Shown: positions 55,498 through 63,919 of the stretch, in pieces
How the letters are laid out: each line of letters opens with the position of its first letter
Numbering within the stretch: position 1 is the first letter of the stretch
NCBI RefSeq assembly: GCF_001559595.1
Contig: NZ_LNTY01000030.1
Coordinates: forward strand, 56,547 to 120,546
Length of the DNA stretch: 64,000 bases
From: Enterovibrio coralii
GTDB lineage: Bacteria > Pseudomonadota > Gammaproteobacteria > Enterobacterales > Vibrionaceae
Direction of reading: 5' to 3'
Notes under the pieces: model-generated
Seen by the model: the letters and a program-made list of their open reading frames with translations, nothing else
Databases searched by the model: none
What the model was told of the DNA's origin: nothing
Made by a program: the position numbers and the translations under genes

Positions 55498-56148
55498 ATG
55501 AAATTGTTTGTATTTGACCACTGCCCATACTGTGTAAAAGCCATGATGGTCGCGGGCATGAAAAAGATGGACGTCGAAAGAGTTTATCTGCAAAACCATG
55601 ATATCGACGCACGCATTGAGAAGGTCGGCGCAAACTTGGTGCCTATTCTGCAAAAGCCAGATGGCGAGTACATGGCAGAAAGTCTGGATATTGCGGCTTA
55701 CCTTGATGCATTCGACGGTGCACCAGTGCTGAAAGACAGCGAGTTCAGCCAGCGTATTGCTGCATGGATGGAAGTGGCGGGCTTCTATGGCTCTCGTTTG
55801 ATTTATCCGCGTTGGATGATGATTGAACTGCCTGAATTCCAAAGTGATGACGCAAGAGCGTGGTTCATCGAGAAAAAATCAGCCATGATCGACATGACCT
55901 TTGATGAGGCTTTCGCGAACAGCGAAGAGTATATCGCGAAGCTGAACGTTGAACTTCTGAAGCTGGACTGGTTGGTGCTGCCATCCCAGCGTGGCAATAC
56001 CCTAAGCTACGACGACATCAATCTGTTCCCATTCCTGCGTAACTACACCGTGATTAAAGGTCTTCGTTACCCAGGCATCGTGCGCCAGTACTTGGACGAA
56101 GTGTCTGAACTAACCGGCGTGAAGCTATACGACGCGGTTGCCGTGTAA
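55498..56148 (+). CDS. grxB: Glutaredoxin 2
   Basis: A 216-residue glutaredoxin 2, the GST-like glutaredoxin class. The active-site motif CPYC lies at residues 9-12 in FDHCPYCVKAMMV; the thioredoxin-fold half continues to VPILQKPDGEYMAESLDIAA, and a helical GST-type C-terminal half follows (YDDINLFPFLRNYTVIKGLR). The length equals that of E. coli GrxB. It reduces disulfides and protein-glutathione mixed disulfides in the cytosol using glutathione. It is monocistronic, with a terminator 24 bp later. Confidence 0.95.
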   Translation: MKLFVFDHCPYCVKAMMVAGMKKMDVERVYLQNHDIDARIEKVGANLVPILQKPDGEYMAESLDIAAYLDAFDGAPVLKDSEFSQRIAAWMEVAGFYGSRLIYPRWMMIELPEFQSDDARAWFIEKKSAMIDMTFDEAFANSEEYIAKLNVELLKLDWLVLPSQRGNTLSYDDINLFPFLRNYTVIKGLRYPGIVRQYLDEVSELTGVKLYDAVAV

Positions 56149-56171
56149 TCAATACGCACGAAGATAAACGA

Positions 56172-56200
56172 AAAGGCGCACATTGCAGTGCGCCTTTTTT
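56172..56200 (+). terminator. Terminator of grxB
   Basis: Arms AAAGGCGCA and TGCGCCTTT with an ATTGCAG-like loop, followed by a T run. Confidence 0.88.
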
Positions 56201-56281
56201 CTGCCTCAACGAAGCTTTTTGTACTTCTACGAATCTTTTTCTACGTCTAAGAAGCTTTGGCTTTACCCAATACGCTGTCGT

Positions 56282-56833
56282 TTAAACGTAGATTTTCATT
56301 CCGAATAGCACATTGGTACTTGAGTAGCCGTGAGGCAGGTCGTCGTAACGAACGTCAGCCGTAAAGCCTACCGCATTGAACGGACGCATTTCAAAGCCGG
56401 CTGAAATGTATGGCGACAGCCCTGAGTATTTATGCGCTGTCACATCGTGATAGCTGCCGTCTTCACCTTTTACGCGAGCATACTCAGACACAGTGCCATA
56501 GCCCGCACCGCCAGACGCATAGAGGCTCAGAAACGAATTGACCGGATAGTTGCCGCGTACGCCGACAAAGTAGTTGTCAAAATCGGCAGACTTATCGCTG
56601 AAAAGTTGAGAGAAAACAGGGAAGGCACCCGCTCCCATCATACCGGCCTCAAGGTCAACGCGCTGAGACAACGAATGTGAATAGTTAAGCTGCAGACTCA
56701 GTAACGTATCGTCTGCACTGTTGGTTCTATACCCTTCGATATAACCGCCACCGGCTTTGATATCGATACTGTCAGCGTGTGCTTGAGTAGAAAGGGCGAG
56801 AAGTGCCGCAGCGATAACGCGCATGTTTTTCAT
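56282..56833 (-). CDS. Small outer-membrane beta-barrel protein
   Basis: A 183-residue predicted eight-strand barrel. The start is ATG 56833 (MKNMRVIAAALLALSTQAHA is the signal peptide) with AAAGAG upstream; a longer frame is rejected. Amphipathic strands alternate with loops: IDIKAGGGYIEGYRTN, LSLQLNYSHSLSQRVDLEAG, LSLYASGGAGYGTVSEYARV and GFTADVRYDDLP. The C-terminus is VLFGMKIYV, an aromatic/hydrophobic insertion-type end. It resembles the OmpA-like/outer-membrane-protein beta-barrel domain families; the role is unknown. It stands alone. Confidence 0.8.
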   Translation of the reverse strand: MKNMRVIAAALLALSTQAHADSIDIKAGGGYIEGYRTNSADDTLLSLQLNYSHSLSQRVDLEAGMMGAGAFPVFSQLFSDKSADFDNYFVGVRGNYPVNSFLSLYASGGAGYGTVSEYARVKGEDGSYHDVTAHKYSGLSPYISAGFEMRPFNAVGFTADVRYDDLPHGYSSTNVLFGMKIYV

Positions 56834-57010
56834 AGTGTGCTCTTTATGTCGATGAAAAATTTGGGCTGGCGACAAAAAGGGGAAGCTAAATGTGTAACGC
56901 CAGAAACGTGCGACAGTATGAGAGCAAGAGTCTGAACAAAGCCTGAATAGAAAACACTGTTCGATTTAATGCATGTAAAGCTGAACATACAGTTGGTTAA
57001 GCCAGTTCAA

Positions 57011-57041
57011 ACAAAAAAGCCGAACTAAATAGCTCGGCTTA
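57011..57041 (-). terminator. Terminator of the DUF2750 gene
   Basis: Arms AAGCCGA (57017-57023) and TCGGCTT (57034-57040); on the minus strand a run of six T follows. Confidence 0.8.
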
Positions 57042-57060
57042 AAGAATTCACTGAACCAGA

Positions 57061-57414
57061 TTACAGGTACATCTTCGCCAGTTCTGATGGCTCAACTTCC
57101 TTGCCTTCCAAGTCAGCATTCCAGTTGGTACCAACCAGCACGCCGTCTTCGTCAAGGGTGATCAGCCAATCTTCAACAAACACATCAAGAGGGATTTCAG
57201 TTACCGTGAACTCTGCCCACTCTTCCACGTTATGACGTTCAGCGTCTTCTTTTGCAGACCAAAAAGGCATAACTTCACTGTTTTCGAACTCGGTAGAGTC
57301 AACTGCCAGCCAATCTTCTTCTTCATTCTGAAGACCCCAAACAACGTTAGTACGCTTGGTTTCTTCGACAAAAAGCATCAGGTTTGCTTGGATATCTGCG
57401 GTTAGTTTGGTCAT
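57061..57414 (-). CDS. DUF2750 family protein
   Basis: A 117-residue acidic cytoplasmic protein of DUF2750. The family pattern is seen in VVWGLQNEEEDWLAVDSTEF, then VMPFWSAKEDAERHNVEEWA and the C-terminal DGVLVGTNWNADLEGKEVEP. The family is widespread in gammaproteobacteria and of unknown function. It is monocistronic, with a terminator 20 bp after the stop codon. Confidence 0.88.
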   Translation of the reverse strand: MTKLTADIQANLMLFVEETKRTNVVWGLQNEEEDWLAVDSTEFENSEVMPFWSAKEDAERHNVEEWAEFTVTEIPLDVFVEDWLITLDEDGVLVGTNWNADLEGKEVEPSELAKMYL

Positions 57415-57493
57415 TTACTTAATCTCTTGAGAGTTAACCCGTCTAGAGTATCACTTATCGCAACAATGCGCTGCTGTCGTTACGCTTAAACCC

Positions 57494-58831
57494 TCAAAAT
57501 TCAACGTTTGGCAGCGGTTTCTTTGTCAAAAGCTGGCGGAGTGTTTCCAATCCTTCTTCGAAGGTTGCTCTCGATGCGATCGCCATCAGCGACAAACGAA
57601 CATGTTTGTCTTCTTTACCATTTGCTGAAAAATGCACGCCGCTGCTCAACGTAATGCCCTCTTTTTTTGCTTCCGTAGTAAAACGCTCAGCACTCCAATG
57701 CGGCGGTAAAGGCAACCAAACATGGAAACCCGAAGGCGTTTGTTCGAATGGCCCCAAGATATTCTCAGTCATGCGTTGGCGTGCTTTTGCTTCGCTTCGC
57801 TGGCCTTCTGCGAGCGTGAAGGCGGTATTGGAGTCAATCAACTGCGTCGCGACCATAAAGTTCAGCGGAGAGGCTAGCCAAATCTCAGCGCGGATATGCG
57901 CGTTCAGCAGCGGGATCAAATGAAGAGGGGCTTTGATGTAACCACAACGCATCGCAGGGCTGATCGCCTTCGACAGGCTAGTGAGGTAAATACCTTTATC
58001 AGGGATGCGAGAGGAAATAGACGTTATGACTTCATCGTTCAAAAACGCATAAATGTCATCCTCCACCAAGTATGCGGAAGATGTCGCCATAACTTTTGCT
58101 ATTTCAGCTTTTCGCTTCTCACCCATCGTTATTCCAGTTGGGTTTTGATGAGACGGCAGCGTGATGACGAGCTTGGGTTTATCGGTTTTCAGCACGCGCT
58201 TTAACGCTTTTGGACACAAACCTTGTGCGTCCATCTCGACAGGCACAACGTTGCGAGACGAAAGCTCTGCAACGGCCAAGATTCCCGGATAGGTGAGACT
58301 CTCTGCTGCGATAACATCACCCGGTTGTGTCAGTGTGTTGATCACCAAAGATAAGGCTTGCTGTGCGCCGCTGGTGAGCAAAGTATTCTCAATGCTGGCA
58401 TCTGTGACACCAAATCGCTGGAGCCATTTTACGCCAGATTGGCGATGTGCTTCGTGGCCAGATTGCTCTGCATAGGCAAGCAGAGAAACATCCAGCGTTT
58501 CTGTTGCGTCACGGTAAGCTTGGCGAACTTGGCGTAGATTAAGGTGAATGCAGGGCTGCAAAATCGAGAAGTTAAAGCCTTCTCCATCTTTTGCTTGGAT
58601 TGCTGTGCTAAGTGCAGAAGGGCCAATAACAAAGGTGCCGCGTCCAACGAAAGACTCAACGCGTTTCAGCTCTGCAAGCAGTTTGTAGGCTTTAGAAATG
58701 GTCACTGGAGTGGTGTTGAATTCTGCGGCTAACTCGCGGTGTGGCGGCAGTTTGGCATTGGCGGGATACACACCTTCATCAATGCGCGCCTCGATTAACT
58801 GTGCGATATCCCTGAATTTCGCTTCACTCAC
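57494..58831 (-). CDS. MocR-type (GntR-aminotransferase) transcriptional regulator
   Basis: A 445-residue regulator that joins a GntR winged HTH (about 1-75; RELAAEFNTTPVTISKAYKL) to a fold-type I aminotransferase domain (about 100-440). The PLP Lys is in LTSLSKAISPAMRCGY; the Asn/Pro motif HQNPTGITM and the Asp/Tyr of YLVEDDIYAF are present, so it should bind PLP. MocR proteins sense PLP adducts with amino compounds. It diverges from an NAD-dependent dehydrogenase gene with a palindrome in the shared promoter (58930-58943), its likely operator. Confidence 0.9.
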   Translation of the reverse strand: MSEAKFRDIAQLIEARIDEGVYPANAKLPPHRELAAEFNTTPVTISKAYKLLAELKRVESFVGRGTFVIGPSALSTAIQAKDGEGFNFSILQPCIHLNLRQVRQAYRDATETLDVSLLAYAEQSGHEAHRQSGVKWLQRFGVTDASIENTLLTSGAQQALSLVINTLTQPGDVIAAESLTYPGILAVAELSSRNVVPVEMDAQGLCPKALKRVLKTDKPKLVITLPSHQNPTGITMGEKRKAEIAKVMATSSAYLVEDDIYAFLNDEVITSISSRIPDKGIYLTSLSKAISPAMRCGYIKAPLHLIPLLNAHIRAEIWLASPLNFMVATQLIDSNTAFTLAEGQRSEAKARQRMTENILGPFEQTPSGFHVWLPLPPHWSAERFTTEAKKEGITLSSGVHFSANGKEDKHVRLSLMAIASRATFEEGLETLRQLLTKKPLPNVEF

Positions 58832-58929
58832 ACCGAACTCCTTTGGCTCATGTATCCGTTCTCTGCATTAACAAGATTATGACCTTATCGACACTGTTTT
58901 GAAATAGTTTAATTGAAAGAAATGATTTA

Positions 58930-58959
58930 TTGACATATGTCAATTGCTGCAATTATAGT
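58930..58959 (+). promoter_or_regulatory. Promoter with palindrome over the -35, dehydrogenase gene
   Basis: TTGACA (58930-58935) and TATAGT (58954-58959) are spaced 18 bp. The -35 lies inside the perfect 14-bp palindrome TTGACATATGTCAA (58930-58943), suggesting steric repression, probably by the divergent MocR protein. Transcription from here would exclude the in-frame ATG at 58937 as a start. Confidence 0.7.
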
Positions 58960-59024
58960 CATCACACGTTGGCGAATTGGCAAACAACGATTAACGTATT
59001 ACCGAATCACGAAGGAGGAGAAAA

Positions 59025-59896
59025 ATGGAAAACACGAAGTCGCATTTGTAGGTCTGGGCGTAATGGGATACCCAATGGCAGGCCACCTCCTTCGCGCAGG
59101 ATTTGATACCACGGTATACAACCGAACCGCAGCAAAAGCCGAAGCATGGGCGAACCAACATGGCGGCGCACACGCGCTGACTCCGCGAGAAGCGGCAGAA
59201 GGTTGTGAGTTTGTATTTGTATGTGTGGGTAACGACAACGACGTTCGCAGCGTGATTTACGGTGACGACGGTGTACTGGCGTCCATGAAGCCGGGCAGTA
59301 TTCTCGTTGACCACACCACGACGTCAGCGGAGTTGGCAGAAGAACTGGCAAAAGCTTGTGCTGAAAAAGGGGTGAGCTTTATTGATGCCCCAGTGTCAGG
59401 CGGACAAGCGGGCGCAGAAAATGGCGTATTGACCGTAATGTGTGGCGGCAGCGAAGACGCGTTTGCAAGAGCACAACCTGTGATTGATGCATTCGCAAAA
59501 TCCGCAGTGCTGCTGGGCGAGAATGGCCAGGGTCAACGCTGCAAGATGGTTAACCAAATCTGTATTGCCGGTATCCTGCAAGGCTTGAGTGAAGCACTGA
59601 TCCTCGCCCAAGCGTCTGGTCTAAACATTGAACAAGTGACCGACGTGCTGAAACATGGTGCTGCTGGCTCTTGGCAGATGGAAAACCGTGCAGTGACGAT
59701 GGCACAAGACAAGTTTGATTTTGGTTTCGCGATCGATTGGATGCGCAAAGATTTGGGTATCTGTCTGGATGAAGCGTCGCGTCATGGGTTGGACTTAGCA
59801 CTGACAAAAAACGTAGACAGCAAGTACGAGGAACTGCAACAAAGAGGTTTCGGTCGCATGGATACCTCTGTCCTTATCAAAGCCAACAAAAAATAG
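59025..59896 (+). CDS. 3-hydroxyisobutyrate dehydrogenase family NAD(P)-dependent oxidoreductase, frameshifted at the start
   Basis: A beta-hydroxyacid dehydrogenase, 290 residues when repaired. The Rossmann motif is VGLGVMGYPMAGHLLRAGFD; the substrate motif VSFIDAPVSGGQAGAENG and the catalytic-Lys region QRCKMVNQICIAG follow. ATG 59025 has GGAGGAG at six bases, but its frame stops after MENTKSHL; one added base within 59035-59044 joins it to the main frame (for example MENTKVAFVGLG, or SPFVGLG with the GC^A pattern seen elsewhere). The only in-frame ATG (58937) lies upstream of the transcription start and inside the operator. Substrates in the family are 3-hydroxyisobutyrate, tartronate semialdehyde or succinic semialdehyde. 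Confidence 0.87.
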
Positions 59897-59920
59897 TTTT
59901 AAACAAGTCAGATATGCACG

Positions 59921-59952
59921 AACGGGCTCACAGATGTTGAGCCCGTTTTCTA
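59921..59952 (+). terminator. Rho-independent terminator
   Basis: Arms AACGGGCTCA (59921-59930) and TGAGCCCGTT (59938-59947), 10 bp perfect, followed by TTC and TATAC. It ends the dehydrogenase transcript. Confidence 0.85.
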
Positions 59953-60045
59953 TACAATGGATATTCTCATCAATTGGCTCTATCCCTGATTTTATGGGGC
60001 TTTAGCAAATGCGGTTTCGTGATCGGATTTCAACAAGGAGTAGCT

Positions 60046-60348
60046 GTGGATTTGTTGTCTGTTGTAGTCGGTATTGGCCTTGTGCTTTTCTTCTATTTCG
60101 TTGTTTACTCCAAGCCGCAAGATGATGAGTGGAAAAAACTCCCTTCCTTTGAGGAATACCTCGACGATCACCCTGAATGTGAAACCGATGATGTGAAATG
60201 CGTTACCTGCTTTTCCTGCGGTTCGGATAACGTCGACATCGTTCCTGTCACCACCGATGGCGATCCGCGCCAAAAACATGTCTGTTCAGTCTGCAAAAAA
60301 GCCTTGTTTAAGACCAAAGGCAAAATTTGGTGGGCAGAAAACAACTAG
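60046..60348 (+). CDS. Membrane-anchored zinc-ribbon protein, unknown
   Basis: A 100-residue protein from GTG 60046, chosen because AAGGAG lies just upstream and the longer frame (to 59974) lacks a ribosome binding site. One membrane segment occupies about residues 2-22 (LLSVVVGIGLVLFFYFVVY). It is followed by an acidic linker (PSFEEYLDDHPECETDD) and a four-cysteine zinc ribbon, CVTCFSCG ... HVCSVCKKAL, on the cytoplasmic side. It ends GKIWWAENN. The plan is that of small membrane-tethered rubredoxin-like/zinc-ribbon proteins; no partner is visible. It stands alone. Confidence 0.65.
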   Translation: MDLLSVVVGIGLVLFFYFVVYSKPQDDEWKKLPSFEEYLDDHPECETDDVKCVTCFSCGSDNVDIVPVTTDGDPRQKHVCSVCKKALFKTKGKIWWAENN

Positions 60349-60560
60349 CAATGAGTGGGTAAAAACGAGTGCTGTATGATGCAAAAACAGTCGATAGGAC
60401 GTGATTAGCCATTCATGTGAAAGCAGTTGCACCTCGCAAATGTTGTCATCAAAAACCGCTCAAGAATGAAGCATGTCGTAGTTTGGCAAGCTGTTGAATG
60501 ACAGACTATTTCGATAAACCCATAGTGGATAAACCATTAATCCAGCAGGGTTTTATCACC

Positions 60561-61148
60561 ATGACACTCACTCCCAATAAACTGTTTATCTTCGGTATGC
60601 TCTTATTGAGTGCTTTAGCGATGCCATTTGCACAAGCGGCGGACGACATCAAAGGCGTGAATCTCCTTCATACGGCAAATTGGCGTGCGGCGACTGATGA
60701 CTTTGGCTCTAGCTTTAAGGCATCTAATCCTCTCGTCCAGAATGAAGAGATCGCGGTTGAGTTCACCATGTCTGCAAAGCAAGAAGGCAAGCGCTGGCCG
60801 TTTGTTGAGCTGGTTTGCGCGACTGAAACGGCGTTGACGGGTGTCTCTAACCTGGAAATTACCTATCGCTCGGAATCTGACGTGTCAGTGAAATTCTCTC
60901 AATCTGATTTTGGCTCAAAAGGTGACGGCTCTTATGCGCATTATCAAACCGTTATCCCTGCATCTGATGAATGGGTAACCATCAAACTGCAAGCCAGCGA
61001 ATTCAAACAACCAAGCTGGGCACCAGAAAGCACCAAGAAAATCGCACTGAATTTATCTAATGTGGAAGATATTTACCTGTCTCCGAAGCTGAACTTTGAA
61101 ACAGGTGAAACGAGTACACTGAGAATTAAAAGTCTGCGAGTGCTGTAA
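60561..61148 (+). CDS. Secreted beta-sandwich protein (CBM-like), unknown
   Basis: A 195-residue secreted protein. The start ATG 60561 (MTLTPNKLFIFGMLLLSALA, cleaved after FAQAA) gives a proper signal peptide; a start at 60498 would bury it. The mature part has the jelly-roll pattern of galactose-binding/CIA30-type carbohydrate-binding modules: VEFTMSAKQEGKRWPFVELV, LEITYRSESDVSVKFSQSDF, and DEWVTIKLQASEFKQPSW, ending with the strand STLRIKSLRVL. It could be a sugar- or polysaccharide-binding protein. It stands alone, followed by a hairpin terminator. Confidence 0.65.
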   Translation: MTLTPNKLFIFGMLLLSALAMPFAQAADDIKGVNLLHTANWRAATDDFGSSFKASNPLVQNEEIAVEFTMSAKQEGKRWPFVELVCATETALTGVSNLEITYRSESDVSVKFSQSDFGSKGDGSYAHYQTVIPASDEWVTIKLQASEFKQPSWAPESTKKIALNLSNVEDIYLSPKLNFETGETSTLRIKSLRVL

Positions 61149-61182
61149 TTCAGTACACTGAAAAGGCACAAGTAAGAAAACA

Positions 61183-61212
61183 AAAACCGCGTTGAGAAAC
61201 GTGGTTTTTGCG
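61183..61212 (+). terminator. Rho-independent terminator
   Basis: Arms AAAACCGCGTT and AACGTGGTTTT (one G-T-type mismatch) with a GAGA loop, followed by TTGCGTTTT. Confidence 0.75.
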
Positions 61213-61254
61213 TTTTAGAGGACGAGTAAAATGCGGCTGAAAATTAGGGCAAGG

Positions 61255-61629
61255 TTAATCGCGGCTGTATTTCTTTCTTATTCGGATCTGCTCTTCGTTT
61301 ATCTTTTTCAGCTCCAACCCGTGATGAAGGCGAACGATTAATTCATTTTCTTCTCGCCTAAAAGGTTTGCCTTGAATTTCGACCTCAGAACCGTCCTCAA
61401 ACTGAATAATGCCAGCGATTATCCGGCCATCTACAACCTGAGTATCTTCTTTTACCAAGAGGCGAACGCCTTGTTCAGAGATCTCACACACAGGGAACTT
61501 GTCGCCTTCTGCTAAGAAAATAGGCCGCTCGTTCTCGTTATAACGGAGCCTAAAAAATTCACGATTCTGTTGGTTTTCTTCTTCGTCTTTTTCCATCACA
61601 GTGATTCGCTTCTCGTCTTCAGTTGGCAT
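61255..61629 (-). CDS. PilZ domain c-di-GMP-binding protein
   Basis: A 124-residue single-domain PilZ protein. The first c-di-GMP motif RxxxR is present in REFFRLRY (about residues 23-30). The second, usually (D/N)xSxxG, is EISEQG (about 49-54), with Glu in place of Asp/Asn; this may lower affinity. The beta-barrel strands VCEISEQGVRLLVKED and GIIQFEDGSEVEIQGKPFRR follow. It starts at ATG 61629 or at an internal ATG 61596. PilZ proteins carry the c-di-GMP signal to motility or polysaccharide systems; the nfr polysaccharide operon in this window is also c-di-GMP-linked, though not adjacent. Confidence 0.82.
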   Translation of the reverse strand: MPTEDEKRITVMEKDEEENQQNREFFRLRYNENERPIFLAEGDKFPVCEISEQGVRLLVKEDTQVVDGRIIAGIIQFEDGSEVEIQGKPFRREENELIVRLHHGLELKKINEEQIRIRKKYSRD

Positions 61630-61763
61630 GAAATGAATGCTTCATCTTTAACTTTAGCAACCCATTGCATAAAGTTACTGACTTCTTAAATCTTGGTGAG
61701 CAACGTCGTATTTCAACCGCTTGGCCGATTGAGTATCGCTTAAAAAATTCAATCTGAAGAAAA

Positions 61764-61796
61764 CAAAAAGCCACGTTTTGAAACGTGGCTTTTTAG
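61764..61796 (-). terminator. Terminator of the PepSY gene
   Basis: Arms AAAAGCCACGTTT and AAACGTGGCTTTT, near-perfect over 13 bp, with A and T runs on both sides; it lies 28 bp past the PepSY gene stop and can also stop transcription from the opposite direction. Confidence 0.85.
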
Positions 61797-61824
61797 TGTA
61801 AAAGGATGCCAATTGAAGCTATTT

Positions 61825-62163
61825 TCATTGCTTCTTGTCGACGTCACCCACCACGCCTTCGTGGGAAAGGTCACCTGAAAGCTCTGCGGTGATTTCTGCG
61901 AGGCTCTCTTTTTCAGCCGCCACGATTTTGCCGCTAACCGCATCCACTTCTACTTCATACGCTTGCTCGCCAGAGCGCACAAACACGTCCCACTGCGTAT
62001 CAGGCTCGTCAAAACGAATGCCCAATACTTCCACGCCAACCTCTGCCAGTGCAGCCTTGATTGCTGCTTCTTCGCTAATGATTTTTGCATCTGCCGCGTA
62101 GCTAGAGACGCTGAACATGCCCACAGATGCCAAAAGTGCAGTACCTAAAATCAGTTTTTTCAT
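61825..62163 (-). CDS. Periplasmic PepSY domain protein
   Basis: A 112-residue exported protein. The start is ATG 62163 with AAGGA upstream (MKKLILGTALLASVGMFSVS is the signal peptide, cleaved near SYAADA); the longer frame is rejected. A single PepSY domain follows: ISEEAAIKAALAEVGVEVLG, then WDVFVRSGEQAYEVEVDAVS and GKIVAAEKESL. It ends with an acidic, His-containing tail. Small PepSY proteins are thought to inhibit proteases or bind cations in the periplasm and often lie next to two-component systems; none is adjacent here. Confidence 0.85.
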   Translation of the reverse strand: MKKLILGTALLASVGMFSVSSYAADAKIISEEAAIKAALAEVGVEVLGIRFDEPDTQWDVFVRSGEQAYEVEVDAVSGKIVAAEKESLAEITAELSGDLSHEGVVGDVDKKQ

Positions 62164-62349
62164 TTGTCTGTCCTTAACTTCAGTTTCACAACAAATCGAT
62201 GGAACCATGACGTGTCGAAAGCGTTGAGTATCTGCGAGTTATCTCTAAATAGACATGCAACGCCTTACATCAGTGATAGCAGGTTAAGGTGAGGGATGTG
62301 AAAAAAATGTGAAATTCATCCAACTCAAAACATAAAGGGAACAAGATGA

Positions 62350-63246
62350 TTAAGGTTTTCTAATTAGCATTATAAATGTTCTAATTAGCCCTGACGTGAA
62401 TATGATAGCGATCCATAAAAAAGTAAGAATGTCATCATTTTTTATTTTGTCCCATATGCTATTTTTAATTATAATATCTTCTGATTTGTATCGCTGTATT
62501 ACCCCCTCTTGCCCAGTAGACTGGTAAGATGTATACATGTACTGTCCTCTTTTAAAATGTACAAAGCCTGAGCTTTGTGATTCTGGAAGTTTAACTAAGA
62601 ATTTATCTCCCATCTTCAAAGGCCTGGGCGTGTTTTGATAGTAATCATTAGAGAATATTCTCTTGTCTGATATTGTAACAGAGCCTGATTTAAGAATTGC
62701 ATTGTTAGTGGTGTTTTCATTTACTTCAGTACCTAATTCAATAACTCCGTCAATTAGGAATATACTCTCTAATGAATTATCAATCTTTAGTGCGGCACAA
62801 TCAGAAAGCATTATTTCAGCTGTGTTTGTTATTACCCTTCCTGAACTGGTGTCTGATTCGCTATTAAGATAGATTACTAAGGTCTCGCTTAAATCATTGA
62901 TGAATTCAATGGTGGAATAAGGATTTATAAATACTGAGCCTGAGAAACTAATTTCACTGTCTTTTGAGCAATTGTCATACAATCTCCCTTTTTCTATTTC
63001 CCATGTGGGATAATTACCGTTTTTATGGGGAGATATTTCAATATAGTTGGTTTTTGCTTCAATTGTAAATAATGATTTCTTTCCTGATAAATACGGTGAA
63101 GTATGCCATGTAGTATAGAATATGAGAAGTATGAGTAATGTAAATAGCGATATGGCGATTATTTTATGGGTGTTTCTAGACTCTATAATCGAAGTGATAT
63201 TTTCGGTGATGAGGCTGAGTTTTTTTTTGAGCTTATAATGGTCCAT
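62350..63246 (-). CDS. AT-rich-region membrane protein with possible FecR-like periplasmic domain
   Basis: A 298-residue protein that I do not recognise. A cytoplasmic N-terminus (1-27) is followed by TM1 (about 28-47, KIIAISLFTLLILLIFYTTW), a large periplasmic region (about 48-265), TM2 (about 268-290, DILTFLWIAIIFTSGLIRTF) and a short basic tail. The periplasmic part is rich in short strands (SISF-like SEISFSGSVFINPYSTIEFI, NSLESIFLIDGVIELG, ILKSGSVTISD), reminiscent of FecR-type beta repeats. Codons and composition are strongly A/T, unlike the rest of the window. It lies eight bases after the next gene upstream (63254-63919) and forms a pair with it. It may be horizontally acquired. Confidence 0.6.
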   Translation of the reverse strand: MDHYKLKKKLSLITENITSIIESRNTHKIIAISLFTLLILLIFYTTWHTSPYLSGKKSLFTIEAKTNYIEISPHKNGNYPTWEIEKGRLYDNCSKDSEISFSGSVFINPYSTIEFINDLSETLVIYLNSESDTSSGRVITNTAEIMLSDCAALKIDNSLESIFLIDGVIELGTEVNENTTNNAILKSGSVTISDKRIFSNDYYQNTPRPLKMGDKFLVKLPESQSSGFVHFKRGQYMYTSYQSTGQEGVIQRYKSEDIIIKNSIWDKIKNDDILTFLWIAIIFTSGLIRTFIMLIRKP

Positions 63247-63253
63247 ATTTAAT

Positions 63254-63919
63254 TTATTGCTTCCAGTTTATCTTGGTTTGATAGTTTGGTATCGAAGATA
63301 ATTTTTTTCTTTTTATTTCAAGGCTGTTTTTTAATTTATTCTTCGGTACTGTGCATATTTTGTCATAAGCTATATTATAATTCCCTTTCAACTTTATACA
63401 TTTGACCTTAAAGTCATGTTCTTTTATTGTTGGTATATGGATTACATCGCTTCTTGCATTGCTTCTTAAATAAATGTGTACATTTTCTCCTTTGTTAAGG
63501 TTACTCCAGCTTGCGATGTACTCAATACCAGTTTCGTTACAATCCGTAGTTGAGACTGACTTTGCACGTATCGCTAATTGACTAGAACTAAATTTCCGAA
63601 GCTTATCAAAGTGAGCTGTAGGGAAGGGGAGTGCAACAAGGCCATTTTCACTAGGCTGATTGTATAACTTATAGATTAGTTCTGCTTTGTATACACCATC
63701 CGCGCTGTTAATATTTACACAAACATTACTACTTATAGGCTTTTCACTAAATAAATATATATTCCTTTCGTTAAATTGGCTGGAATCTTGTATTCCTTTG
63801 AAGTAATTGCCGGATACCTTTACTTTTTGGTCCATGAATTCCAAAAAATGATAAATGGTTGCCTCTTCAGATTTTAGCTGAAATGAAAATAATATTAATA
63901 CTATTGCAATAATTCTCAT
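63254..63919 (-). CDS. Secreted protein of the AT-rich gene pair, unknown
   Basis: A 221-residue protein with a signal peptide at 1-18 (MRIIAIVLILFSFQLKSEE). The start ATG 63919 has AAAGG upstream; a longer frame to 63958 is rejected. The mature part mixes strands and polar turns (IYLFSEKPISSNVCVNINSA, NVHIYLRSNARSDVIHIP) and contains four Cys. It ends Lys-rich (KNSLEIKRKKLSS). I recognise no family. It is followed by the two-TM protein in a tight pair, so the two may act together at the inner membrane face. Composition is strongly A/T, as for its partner. Upstream sequence runs to the window edge. Confidence 0.58.
   Translation of the reverse strand: MRIIAIVLILFSFQLKSEEATIYHFLEFMDQKVKVSGNYFKGIQDSSQFNERNIYLFSEKPISSNVCVNINSADGVYKAELIYKLYNQPSENGLVALPFPTAHFDKLRKFSSSQLAIRAKSVSTTDCNETGIEYIASWSNLNKGENVHIYLRSNARSDVIHIPTIKEHDFKVKCIKLKGNYNIAYDKICTVPKNKLKNSLEIKRKKLSSIPNYQTKINWKQ

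Noticed and set aside
58937..59024. N-terminal extension of the dehydrogenase from ATG 58937
   Set aside because: The ATG lies within the operator/promoter, the added residues do not fit the family, and a perfect ribosome binding site lies at 59014-59020 before ATG 59025.
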